DNA of 64,000 nt from Palsa-504 sp963835775. Lineage in GTDB: Bacteria; Actinomycetota; Actinomycetes; Streptosporangiales; Streptosporangiaceae. Under the pieces are notes generated by a model. It was not told the DNA's origin and ran no database searches. It worked only from the letters and a program-made list of their open reading frames with translations. The position numbers were made by a program, and so were the translations under genes. This document shows positions 52,191 through 60,340 of the stretch, piece by piece. The stretch spans positions 1 through 64,000 of the forward strand of contig CAWIHB010000019.1 of the NCBI GenBank assembly GCA_963835775.1, written 5' to 3'. How positions within the stretch are numbered: the first letter of the stretch is position 1; each line of letters begins with the position of its first letter.

Positions 52191-52191
52191 C

Positions 52192-52608
52192 TCATGTGCT
52201 TCCTCCCGCGGGCTGGAACGCGTAGCTGACCACCGGCGCGCCGTCCGGGCCTGCCCACAGCGGCAGCAGCGTCAGCCGCATCGGCATGCCGATCTCGAAC
52301 CCGGCCGGATCGCCGACCAGCCGCGACTCGACGATCACGTCGCCCAGGTCCACATAGCCGACGCCGTACGGCGAAAAGCCGCCCTCCGGCACGCGGTAGG
52401 GGGCCTTGGGCTCAAACGCCTGCGCGGTCCAGGTCCACAAGGTGCCATGGTCCGCGAGCTCCACCGGGGCCAGGTCGGTCCCGGTGCACTTCGCGCAGCC
52501 CGCCTGGGCCGGGAACGTCACCGTGCCGCAGCTCGCGCAGCGGGCCCCGGCCAGCCGGGGCGGGTCGAGCGAGGCGAACAGCGCAGGGTCCACGGCGGTC
52601 GCGGTCAT
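52192..52608 (-). CDS. DUF35 OB-fold/Zn-ribbon protein
   Basis: 138-aa partner protein. An N-terminal rubredoxin-like Zn ribbon (CASCG...CAKCTG, four Cys) is followed by an OB fold (GTLWTWTAQAFEPKAPY; FSPYGVGYVDLGDVIVESRL). In sterol degradation such DUF35 proteins form complexes with an Ltp-type thiolase-fold aldolase. Here it lies between an acyl-CoA dehydrogenase (4-bp ATGA overlap) and the thiolase. ATG 52608. Confidence 0.93.
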   Translation of the reverse strand: MTATAVDPALFASLDPPRLAGARCASCGTVTFPAQAGCAKCTGTDLAPVELADHGTLWTWTAQAFEPKAPYRVPEGGFSPYGVGYVDLGDVIVESRLVGDPAGFEIGMPMRLTLLPLWAGPDGAPVVSYAFQPAGGST

Positions 52609-53852
52609 CCGGGCGTCTCCTTCGCGCCCCCCGTGGAGCGCTGCCAGCGCGGCGGCTCGCCGCCCTCGATAGCGCGCCTGCGCTGGCTGATGGCCCGGCG
52701 GCCGATCGCCCAGCGGTGCACCTCGGACGGCCCGTCGTAGATGCGGAACGGGCGCACCTCGCGCAGGTACCGGGACAGCAGGACGTCGCCGGAGACGCCG
52801 AGCGCGCCGCAGATCTGCACCGACCGGTCGACCACCCGGTTGACCGCCTCGGCCACGAACGTCTTGGCCATGGAGGACTCGGTGCCGCCCCGGGCCCCGC
52901 TGTCCAGCACGGCGGCAGCGTGCCTGATCAGCGCCCGGCAGGCCGCCATGTCGATCTCCGAGTCGGCCACCAGCTGCTGGACCATGCCCAGATCGCCGAG
53001 CAGCCCGCCGAAGGACTTGCGGGTGGCGGCCCAGTCCACCGCGATGCCGTGCGCCCGCCGGGCCAGGCCCAGCCATCGCATGCAGTGCGTCAGCCGGGCC
53101 GGGGCCAGCCGCACCTGGGCGTACTCGAAGCCCCGGTCGACCTCGCCGAGCACCGCGTCGGGCCCGACCACGCAGCCGTCAAAGACCACCTCGCCGTGCC
53201 CGCCGAACAGCCCCTCGTCCAGGGTGTCGATGTCCCGGACCACCCGCAGGCCCGGATTGTCCCCGTCGACCAGGAACATCGTGGCGCCGCCCCGCTCACC
53301 CGGCGACCCGCTGGTCCGGGCCATGCAGATCGCGAAGCCCGCGCCGCGCGCCCCGGTGATGAACCACTTCCGCCCGTCGATCCGCCAGCCGTCGCCGGTC
53401 CTGGTCGCGGTGGTCGACAGCATCGACGGGTCGGCCCCGGCCCCGGGGGCCGGCTCGGTCATCGCGAAGCAGGACCTGATCTCGCCCGTCACCAGCGGGC
53501 GCAGGTAGCGCTCCTTCTGCTCCTGCGTGGCCACCACCTCGAGCAGGTGCATGTTGCCCTCGTCCGGCGCCGCGCAGTTGAGCGCGAGCGGGCCGAGCAG
53601 CGAGTAGCCCGCCTCCTCGAACACCACCGACTGGCCGCGCACGTCCAGCCCGCAGCCGCCCCACTCGGCGGCCACGTGCGGGGCCAGCAGCCCGGCCTCG
53701 GCGGCCTGCTTCTGCAGCGAGCGGCGCAGCTCATCCGGTGCCGTGTGCACCGAACCGGCGGTCTCCTCCTCTACCGGGATTACTACGTCGCGGACGAAGT
53801 CCCTGGTCCGCGCGGCCAGCGCCTCGACCTCGGGCGGCACGGTGATGTCCAT
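52605..53852 (-). CDS. Acyl-CoA dehydrogenase, subunit 1
   Basis: 415-aa acyl-CoA dehydrogenase: VAAEWGGCGLDVRG, CFAMTEPAPGAGADPSM (about 151-167), WRIDGRKWFITGARG and terminal RIYDGPSEVHRWAIGRRA, in which Asp replaces the usual catalytic Glu of YEGT, as in ACAD10/11-type enzymes. ATG 53852; 10 bp after the MDR reductase gene and overlapping DUF35 by 4 bp. Likely alpha-beta desaturation of a branched or ring-bearing acyl-CoA, possibly with the second dehydrogenase. Confidence 0.93.
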   Translation of the reverse strand: MDITVPPEVEALAARTRDFVRDVVIPVEEETAGSVHTAPDELRRSLQKQAAEAGLLAPHVAAEWGGCGLDVRGQSVVFEEAGYSLLGPLALNCAAPDEGNMHLLEVVATQEQKERYLRPLVTGEIRSCFAMTEPAPGAGADPSMLSTTATRTGDGWRIDGRKWFITGARGAGFAICMARTSGSPGERGGATMFLVDGDNPGLRVVRDIDTLDEGLFGGHGEVVFDGCVVGPDAVLGEVDRGFEYAQVRLAPARLTHCMRWLGLARRAHGIAVDWAATRKSFGGLLGDLGMVQQLVADSEIDMAACRALIRHAAAVLDSGARGGTESSMAKTFVAEAVNRVVDRSVQICGALGVSGDVLLSRYLREVRPFRIYDGPSEVHRWAIGRRAISQRRRAIEGGEPPRWQRSTGGAKETPG

Positions 53853-53862
53853 CGGCTCTCCC

Positions 53863-54915
53863 TCAGCTTCCGGCGGCAGGCAAAGCGTCATCGTCGGACA
53901 GGCGGACCAGCATCTTGCCCACGTTGGCCCCGCCGAGCAGGCCGATGAAGGCGCCGACCGCCTGCTCCAGGCCTTCGACCACGGTCTGCTTCGACACCAG
54001 CTCACCGGTCCGCAGCCAGTTCGCGACCTGCTTCTCGAATTCCGGCCGCAGGTCCTCGTGATCGCGCACGATGAAACCCCGCAGGACCAGGCGCTTGAGC
54101 ACGGCCTGGATCAGGTGCTGGACCCCGGGCGCCGCCGAGGCGTCCTCCATCGTCGAGATCATCCCGCACAGCGCGATCCGGCCGTGCACGCGCAGCGCGT
54201 ACAGCGCGGCGACCAGTTGATCGCCGCCCACGTTGTCGAAGTACAGGTCGATGCCGTCCGGCGCGGCCGCCGCCAGGCCCTCCGCCAGGCCGGCCCGGTA
54301 GTCGATTCCGGCGTCGAAGCCCAGCTCGTCGACCAGGATGCGGGCCTTCTCCGCCCCGCCCGCGCTCCCGATCACCCGGGAGGCGCCCAGCAGCCGGGCG
54401 AACTGGCCCGCGGCGCTGCCCACCGCCCCGGCCGCCGCGGACACGAACACCACGTCGCCCGGCCGGATCTCGCCGGCCCGGCGCAGCCCGGCGTAGGCGG
54501 TGAAACCAGTCTGGCCCAGCACGCCGAGCCAGGTGGGCAGCGGAGCCAGGCCCGGGTCGACGGTGGCGGCCGCCGCGGCCTCCACCACGGCGTAATCGCG
54601 CCAGCCCAGCCGGTGCCGGACAAAGTCGCCGGCCGCGAACCCGTCGGCGCGGCTGACCATGACCCGCCCGATGGCCGACCCGTCCAGCGGGCCGCCGACG
54701 GCGAAGTTGGTCGTGTAGTGCTTCTCGGTCGGCTCCATCCGCCCGCGCATGGCCGGGTCGACGCTCATGTACGCGTTGCGGACCAGCAGCTGGCCCGGTC
54801 CTGGCTCGGCCACCGGCTGCTCCGCCAGCCCGAAGTTGGCCGGCGTCGGCCGCCCCTCCGGGCGGGCGACCAGCGTGACGATCCGCGTGGTCCGCGGGAT
54901 GTATTCGGCCGGCAC
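53863..54915 (-). CDS. NADP-dependent MDR oxidoreductase (PTGR/CurA-like)
   Basis: 350-aa zinc-free medium-chain reductase of the leukotriene B4 12-hydroxydehydrogenase group: NAYMSVDPAMRGRM, LGVLGQTGFTAYAGL, cofactor motif VSAAAGAVGSAAGQFAR and FDNVGGD. It reduces the C=C bond of enones with NADPH. GTG 54915 was chosen because it has GGAGGAGAG at good spacing; another GTG lies 6 bp further out. First gene of the acyl-CoA dehydrogenase-thiolase operon. A small palindrome CCGA-TATC-TCGG (54936-54947) precedes it. Confidence 0.93.
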   Translation of the reverse strand: MPAEYIPRTTRIVTLVARPEGRPTPANFGLAEQPVAEPGPGQLLVRNAYMSVDPAMRGRMEPTEKHYTTNFAVGGPLDGSAIGRVMVSRADGFAAGDFVRHRLGWRDYAVVEAAAAATVDPGLAPLPTWLGVLGQTGFTAYAGLRRAGEIRPGDVVFVSAAAGAVGSAAGQFARLLGASRVIGSAGGAEKARILVDELGFDAGIDYRAGLAEGLAAAAPDGIDLYFDNVGGDQLVAALYALRVHGRIALCGMISTMEDASAAPGVQHLIQAVLKRLVLRGFIVRDHEDLRPEFEKQVANWLRTGELVSKQTVVEGLEQAVGAFIGLLGGANVGKMLVRLSDDDALPAAGS

Positions 54916-55001
54916 GGGCACCTCTCCTCCAGCAACCGATATCTCGGACCCTAACACCGCAGCTGGCCGCCCCGGAAGCAGTAAGTGAAGACGGATACTA
55001 G

Positions 55002-55790
55002 TTACTGCCCAGCGGGGGAAGGCGCCGGGAACGCCCCGGTGACCGCCCACTGCACGCACCGCTCCAGCACCGTGCCGAACTCCGGCACCACCCAGCTGCC
55101 CAAGTCCCGGCGGCCCAGGTCCTCGACGCCCAAGTCCTGCACGTCGAAGCGGCCGCGGCAGTGCCCGAGCGTGAAGTAGCACACGGTGCCCTGGCCGGTC
55201 CGCTTCAGGTACAGCACCGGCCGCGGTTCGTCGTCGGTCACCTGCCCCTCCTCGAAGCCGCGGCACCCGCCGGTGAAACGCGCGTGCAGCAGCACCTCGA
55301 GCGGCGGATGCAGCTCGCTGATGTACAGCTCGTCGCGGACCTCGAACGGCGCGAGCCCGGCTACCAGCGGGTGCCCGGGCGCGGTGATGTGCACCGTGTA
55401 CGGCGCGATCGGCGGGTGGGCCAGGAACTGCCCGCCGAGCAGCTCGGCGACCCGGCCCAGCGCCCGCGGGGTCCGGTACACTCCGCCCGGCTCGGCGGGC
55501 GGGTCGATGGCCGCGTGCGTGCCGTGCAGCGCCAGCCACCGGCCGCCCCGCGCCACGAAACCCGCCAGGGCGTCCTGCTGCTCCGGCCTGGGCCGGACGT
55601 CGCAGGTGTAGCTGACCAGCAGGTCCGCCCGCTCCAGCGCGTCCAGACCGGCGAAGTCCTCGAACACCCGGGTCCGGACCTGCTCGGCCTGGCCGAGCAG
55701 GCCGAGCAGCTGGTACCTGGCGTAGTCGAAGTCGTGCCACCGCCCGCCGCAGACCAGGACGGCATCCAGCCGGCCCGCCGGTCCGGCCAT
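55002..55790 (-). CDS. ThuA-like domain protein 1
   Basis: 262-aa class-I-amidotransferase-like ThuA fold: VLVCGGRWHDFDYARYQLLG at the N-terminus, GGRWLALHGTHAAI (about 91-104), HPLVAGLAPFEVRDELYISE, and VCYFTLGHCRGRF. ThuA proteins act in trehalose or other sugar metabolism (3-keto-glycoside handling has been proposed). It follows an SDR gene by 1 bp, and the pair is repeated upstream. ATG 55790. Confidence 0.9.
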   Translation of the reverse strand: MAGPAGRLDAVLVCGGRWHDFDYARYQLLGLLGQAEQVRTRVFEDFAGLDALERADLLVSYTCDVRPRPEQQDALAGFVARGGRWLALHGTHAAIDPPAEPGGVYRTPRALGRVAELLGGQFLAHPPIAPYTVHITAPGHPLVAGLAPFEVRDELYISELHPPLEVLLHARFTGGCRGFEEGQVTDDEPRPVLYLKRTGQGTVCYFTLGHCRGRFDVQDLGVEDLGRRDLGSWVVPEFGTVLERCVQWAVTGAFPAPSPAGQ

Positions 55791-55791
55791 C

Positions 55792-56556
55792 TCAGAACTG
55801 CACGCGGCTGACGAAGCCGCCGTCCACGACCAGGTTCACGGCGTTGCAGAAGCTGGCCGCCGGGCTGGCCAGGAACGTGACCGCGCGCGCGACCTCCTCG
55901 GCGCGGCCCAGCCGCCCGAGCGGGATCCGGGCCCGGATCGTCTCGTAGAACTCCGGGCGGCCCTCGTGCAGCTTGTCCCAGGCTCCGCCGGGGAAGTCGA
56001 TCGGCCCGGGGGAGACCGTGTTGACCCGGATGCCCTTCGGCGCCAGCGCGTGCCCCAGCCCGGACGCGTGCTCGAGCACGGCCGCCTTGAGCGCCGCGTA
56101 GGAGTTCGCCGACGTCGGGGGCAGGGTGTCGAACGCCGACGTCGTCCCGACCACCACGATCGCGGCCGCATCGGACCGTTCCAGGTGCGGGACGGCCGCC
56201 TCGGCGATCCTGACGAAGGCCAGCAGGTCGGCCTGGAAGCTGAGCCGCCACTGGTCCGGCCCCTTCATCGCCCCCGCCGACACGTTGGACACCACCACGT
56301 CCAGCCCGCCCAGCTGCCCGGCCGCGGTCTCGACGAAGCCGGCCACGGCCTGCTCGTCGGCCACGTCCACCGCCTGGGTGCAGACCGTGCGGCCGGTCTC
56401 GCGCAGCTCCTTGGCCAGCGCCTCGAGCGGCTCCGCGCCGCGGGCGCACAGGGCCAGGTCGCAGCCCTCGCAGGCCAGCTCGGCGGCGATGGCCCGTCCG
56501 ATGCCCCGGCTGGCGCCGGTGACGAGGGCCTTGCGCCCGGTCAACTGCATGTCCAT
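55792..56556 (-). CDS. SDR family oxidoreductase
   Basis: 254-aa short-chain dehydrogenase: TGASRGIG (14-21), SNVSAG where most have NNAG, Ser in VGTTSAF, YAALK as the YxxxK pair, and VDGG at the end. ATG 56556. Sits between two ThuA-like genes, 35 bp after the second and 1 bp before the first, all on the minus strand. Likely oxidises a hydroxyl of the same sugar-like substrate. Confidence 0.93.
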   Translation of the reverse strand: MDMQLTGRKALVTGASRGIGRAIAAELACEGCDLALCARGAEPLEALAKELRETGRTVCTQAVDVADEQAVAGFVETAAGQLGGLDVVVSNVSAGAMKGPDQWRLSFQADLLAFVRIAEAAVPHLERSDAAAIVVVGTTSAFDTLPPTSANSYAALKAAVLEHASGLGHALAPKGIRVNTVSPGPIDFPGGAWDKLHEGRPEFYETIRARIPLGRLGRAEEVARAVTFLASPAASFCNAVNLVVDGGFVSRVQF

Positions 56557-56591
56557 GGCTGGTACCTCCGGTTAGCTCTCTGCGGGCGGGA

Positions 56592-57425
56592 TTATCGCGG
56601 GATTATCTCGGTCGGGTGCCCGGCCGCCCAGCCGCGCGCGTCCGCGGACGACACCCAGGCCACGGCGTTGGCGACCAGGCGGCGGTAGCTGGGGTGGGCG
56701 AAGGTGTCCGGCCCGTCCCCGGGCTGCAGGTAGACGACGGGGCTGCGGCCCGCGGTCTTGGCCCAGCCGATGAGGTCGCTGGCGGCCGGGTGCTGCCACG
56801 GCGGACCGTGCCGCGGCGTGCCCAGCACCTCATGGTAGGTCTCGCGGAACGGCCCGGCCTCGGCGTCGGCGCGCAGTAGCGGATGCACGTCGGTGGCGAA
56901 AACCGGGCAGCAGTACAGCTCGTCGGACAGCGTGAAGTCGGCCACCCCGGCGCAGACCGGATGATCCGGGTCGGCCACCCGCACGGTGTACTGGGCGTAC
57001 CGGAATCCGGAGTCGGGCCAGCTCCGGCCGCGCAGCGACGCGGGCGCGTAGTGGTACCGGCCGCCGAGCACCTCGGCCCATCCCGGCCAGGCGGGCCAGC
57101 CGGCCAGCGCGTGGTGCAGGAACACGAAGCCCTGGCCGGCCTCGAGCAGCCCGGCCAGCCGCCGGGCCACCCCGGGGCCGGGCGGGACTGGCTGCGGCGC
57201 CGTCCCGCGCCGCAGGGCCAGGCCGGGCAGGTCGTAGCAGAGGATGGCGTCGAACACGCCGCGGTAATCCGGGCCGAGCCAGTCCTGCGCGGCGGGCTGG
57301 ACCGCCTGCGCGAACACCCAGCCGCGCTCGGTGCAGAGGCCGGCCAGCATGCCGGTGAAGGCGTCCAGGTCGACCCGGTGGCCTCCGGTAACAGCGAGCA
57401 GGCGCAGCGGCCGGCCGGCGTCCAT
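56592..57425 (-). CDS. ThuA-like domain protein 2
   Basis: 277-aa ThuA-fold protein, diverged from the copy at 55 kb: LLAVTGGHRVDLDAFTGMLA, GQGFVFLHHALAGWPAW, HPVCAGVADFTLSDELYCCP and SPVVYLQPGDGPDTFAHPSY. Its ATG overlaps the SDR stop by 1 bp (TGATG), so the two are coupled. With the other ThuA-SDR pair it forms an alternating four-gene block; likely a paired hydrolase or isomerase/oxidase system for a sugar derivative (inference). Confidence 0.9.
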   Translation of the reverse strand: MDAGRPLRLLAVTGGHRVDLDAFTGMLAGLCTERGWVFAQAVQPAAQDWLGPDYRGVFDAILCYDLPGLALRRGTAPQPVPPGPGVARRLAGLLEAGQGFVFLHHALAGWPAWPGWAEVLGGRYHYAPASLRGRSWPDSGFRYAQYTVRVADPDHPVCAGVADFTLSDELYCCPVFATDVHPLLRADAEAGPFRETYHEVLGTPRHGPPWQHPAASDLIGWAKTAGRSPVVYLQPGDGPDTFAHPSYRRLVANAVAWVSSADARGWAAGHPTEIIPR

Positions 57426-58174
57426 CAGGCTTTCGCGTCGCGGGCCAGGCGGAAGAAGTCCGCTCCCGCCGCGGTGTACCCGCCGTCCACGTAGATCACC
57501 TGGCCGGTGACGTAGCGCGAGTCCGGCGAGCAGAAGAAGGCGACCACGTCGGCGATCTCATCCGGCGCCCCGTACCGCCCGGCGGGCAGCGTCCGGCCGC
57601 GCCGCTGCCTGGTCGTCTCGTCCCCGTAGTGCGACAGCGTGGCCTCGGTCGGGATAATGCCGGGTCCCACCGCGTTACAGCGGACGCCGAGCGGCCCGAA
57701 CTCCACCGCGGCGATCTTGGTCAGTGCCTCGAGCGCCGCCTTGGAGGCCGGGTAGACGCCGGCTCCGGTCGGGGAGTATTTGGCCGTGATCGAGGAGACG
57801 TTGACGATCGTGCCGCCCTCACCCCGGGCCATCACCGGGACCAGCTGCTGCATGAGCAGCAGCGGGCCGATCACGTTGACGGCCAGCACCCGGCTGGCCT
57901 CGTCGGCGGGGGTGGTCGCCAGCGGCGTGTACCGCCAGATCGCGGCGTTGTTGACCAGTGCGTCGCAGCGCTCGAGCCGGGCGGCCAGGGCGGCGACAGC
58001 ACCCTCGTCGGTGACGTCGAGGGCGCACGCGGTCGCCCCGATCTCGGCGGCCGTCTTGGTCACCTCGGCCTCGTCGGTATCCACGGCCCACACCGCGAAG
58101 CCGTCCGCGGTCAGCCGGGCCGCGATCGCCCGGCCCAGCCCCCGAGCCGCACCCGTCACGACCGCCGTTCGCAT
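57425..58174 (-). CDS. SDR family oxidoreductase
   Basis: 249-aa short-chain dehydrogenase: TGAARGLG (7-14), NNAA, Ser in NVSSITA, YPASK as YxxxK, and YVDGGYTAAG near the C-terminus. ATG 58174. First gene of the minus-strand ThuA-SDR block, divergent from E1alpha across an unusual intergenic region with 16-bp repeats, so the two operons may be co-regulated. Confidence 0.93.
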   Translation of the reverse strand: MRTAVVTGAARGLGRAIAARLTADGFAVWAVDTDEAEVTKTAAEIGATACALDVTDEGAVAALAARLERCDALVNNAAIWRYTPLATTPADEASRVLAVNVIGPLLLMQQLVPVMARGEGGTIVNVSSITAKYSPTGAGVYPASKAALEALTKIAAVEFGPLGVRCNAVGPGIIPTEATLSHYGDETTRQRRGRTLPAGRYGAPDEIADVVAFFCSPDSRYVTGQVIYVDGGYTAAGADFFRLARDAKA

Positions 58175-58215
58175 CGCACCCTCCTGGCCATCCACCTCGG
58201 GGGCTCCAATACTTT

Positions 58216-58309
58216 CTGTAGACAGCGTAGCCTTTCTACTGTAGGGCCAGTACGGTAAGTGCACAGTACGGTAAGTGCACAGTACGGTAAGTGCACAGTA
58301 CGTAAGTGC
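58216..58309. promoter_or_regulatory. Divergent promoter with operator and 16-bp tandem repeats
   Basis: CTGTAGACAGCGTAG (58216-58230) shares TAGACAGCGT with the Rieske promoter at 47353. A second CTGTAG is at 58239-58244. From 58249 the unit AGTACGGTAAGTGCAC repeats 3.8 times (58249, 58265, 58281, 58297). Both GTGCAC and GTAC are self-complementary, so it has many dyads. It lies between the SDR (58174) and E1alpha (58346) starts. Confidence 0.75.
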
Positions 58310-58345
58310 CATAAGCAGCCGCCGCACGCGCGATGTGGAGCAGCG

Positions 58346-59344
58346 ATGACCGAGACCACACAAACCGATCCGATGTCGGCGCTGCCGCCCGACCTCATCT
58401 GCGATCTGCACCGCCGCATGGTCCGGATCCGGCTCTTCGAGGAGGAGGCCGGCAAGCTGATGGAGGGCGGCCGGATGCCCGGTTTCCTGCATCTGTATGT
58501 CGGGCAGGAGGCCGTCGCGGCCGGGGTGATGGCCACGCTCGGCCCGGACGACGTGATCACCTCGACCCACCGTGGCCACGGCCACGCGGTGGCCAAGGGC
58601 GCGGACCTGCGCTACATGTATGCCGAGTTGTTCGGCAAGCAGACCGGTTACTGCAAGGGCCGCGGCGGCAGCATGCACATCAACGACCTGAGCATCGGCA
58701 TGCTCGGCGCGAACGGCATCGTGGGCGGCGGCATCCCGCATGCCGTCGGCGCGGCCTTCGCCGCGGTCTACAAGGGCCAGGACTTCGTGGCGGTCCCGTT
58801 CTTCGGCGACGGCGCGACCAACATCGGCGCCTTCCACGAGTCGGCCAACCTGGCCGCCGTCATGCAGCTGCCCGTGGTGTTCGTCTGCGAGAACAACGGC
58901 TACGCCGAGTTCACCCCGCAGGACCGGCACATGCTGCTGAAGGACGTGGCCGACCGGGCCGCCGCCTACGGCATGCCCGCCGAGATCGTCGACGGGATGG
59001 ACGCCGTGGCCGTCTACCTGACCGCCCAGCGGCTGGTGGCGCGGGCCCGGGCCGGCGAGGGCCCGTCGATGCTCGAGGCCAAGACCTACCGGTTCTACGA
59101 CCATCAGGGCGTCAAGGGCCTGCGCATCCCGTACCGCACCCAGGAGGAGATCGACACCTGGAAGGACCGGGACGCGATTACCGCCCTCGAGCAGCGGATG
59201 GTCAGCGCCGGGCTGGCTCCCCAGCCTGAGCTGGACCAGGTCTGGTCCGACACCCGCGAGGAGATCGCCGCCGCGATCAAGTGGGCCGAGGACAGCCCCG
59301 ACCCCGACCCGGCGCACCTGCTCGACAACGTCTACACGGTGTGA
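58346..59344 (+). CDS. 2-oxo-acid dehydrogenase E1 alpha subunit
   Basis: 332-aa TPP-dependent decarboxylase alpha chain (acetoin/pyruvate/branched-chain type). The TPP motif begins FFGDGATNIGAFHESANLAA and ends VCENNGY. THRGHGHAVAKG and GRGGSMHI are typical of acetoin-type AcoA. ATG 58346 with GGAG upstream. Overlaps the E1beta region and is followed by E2. Its metabolic substrate could be acetoin or a branched 2-oxo acid; sequence alone does not decide. Confidence 0.93.
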   Translation: MTETTQTDPMSALPPDLICDLHRRMVRIRLFEEEAGKLMEGGRMPGFLHLYVGQEAVAAGVMATLGPDDVITSTHRGHGHAVAKGADLRYMYAELFGKQTGYCKGRGGSMHINDLSIGMLGANGIVGGGIPHAVGAAFAAVYKGQDFVAVPFFGDGATNIGAFHESANLAAVMQLPVVFVCENNGYAEFTPQDRHMLLKDVADRAAAYGMPAEIVDGMDAVAVYLTAQRLVARARAGEGPSMLEAKTYRFYDHQGVKGLRIPYRTQEEIDTWKDRDAITALEQRMVSAGLAPQPELDQVWSDTREEIAAAIKWAEDSPDPDPAHLLDNVYTV

Positions 59345-59352
59345 GGACGACA

Positions 59353-60339
59353 GTGCGCGAGATCACCTACGTCAAGGCCTTCACCGAGTCGCTCATGCAG
59401 CTGATGGCGGAGGACGAGAACGTCGTCGTCATCGGCGAGGACGTGGCCCACTACGGCGGCGTGTTCCACGCCTTCGACGGGCTGTGGAAGACCTACGGCG
59501 AGAAGCGGGTCATCGACACCCCGATCTCCGAGATGGGCTTCATCGGGATGGGCGTCGGCGCGGCCGCCCGCGGCCTGCGGCCGGTCTGCGACCTGATGTT
59601 CTTCGACTTCATCGGCGTCGCCATGGACCAGCTGTACAACCAGGCGGCCAAGCTGAAGTTCATGTTCGGCGGCGACGTCACGGTCCCGCTCACGCTGACC
59701 ACGGCGGGCGGGGCCGGCCTGTCCGCGGGCCCGCAGCACAGCCAGAGCCTGGAGGCCTGGCTGGCCCACGTGCCGGGCCTGAAGGTAGCGCTGCCCTCCT
59801 CGCCGCACGACGTGAAGGGCCTGATGGTCGCGTCCGTCCGCGATGACAACCCGGTGGTCGTGGTGCTGAACAAGCGGATGCTCGGCACTAAGGGTCCGGT
59901 GCCCGAGGAGATCTACGAGATACCGCTGGGCCAGGCCGCCACCGTCCGCTCGGGCCGTGACGTGACGGTCATCGCGGTCGGTCGCATGGTCGCCGAGGCG
60001 ATGACCGCGGCTGCCGACCTGGCCGGGTCCGGGATCGAGGTCGAGGTGATCGACCCGCGCACCGTCCAGCCGCTGGACAGCCAGGCCATCCTGGACTCCG
60101 TCCGCCGGACCAACCGCGCCGTGGTCGTGCACGAGGCGGTCACCTTCGGCGGCATCGGCGCCGAGATCGCGGCCCAGATCCAGGAGGAGGCCTTCGACTA
60201 CCTGGACGCCCCGGTGCTCAGGCTCGGGGCCCCGTTCTCACCCGTGCCGTTCAGCCCGGTGCTGGAACGGGCCTACATCCCGGACAGCAACCGGATCGCG
60301 GCCGGGGTCCGGCGGCTGCTCGAGCGCTCCGGGGGCTGA
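59353..60339 (+). CDS. 2-oxo-acid dehydrogenase E1 beta subunit
   Basis: 328-aa transketolase-like beta chain: VIGEDVAHYGGVFHAFDGLW (about 27-46), TPISEMGFIGMGVGAA, GPQHSQSLEAWLAHVPGLKV, and VIDPRTVQPLD. GTG 59353 is preceded by GAGG at ideal spacing; GTG 59341 overlaps the E1alpha stop and is possible. Forms the alpha2beta2 E1 with the upstream product. E2 starts 1 bp after its stop. Confidence 0.94.
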   Translation: MREITYVKAFTESLMQLMAEDENVVVIGEDVAHYGGVFHAFDGLWKTYGEKRVIDTPISEMGFIGMGVGAAARGLRPVCDLMFFDFIGVAMDQLYNQAAKLKFMFGGDVTVPLTLTTAGGAGLSAGPQHSQSLEAWLAHVPGLKVALPSSPHDVKGLMVASVRDDNPVVVVLNKRMLGTKGPVPEEIYEIPLGQAATVRSGRDVTVIAVGRMVAEAMTAAADLAGSGIEVEVIDPRTVQPLDSQAILDSVRRTNRAVVVHEAVTFGGIGAEIAAQIQEEAFDYLDAPVLRLGAPFSPVPFSPVLERAYIPDSNRIAAGVRRLLERSGG

Positions 60340-60340
60340 G

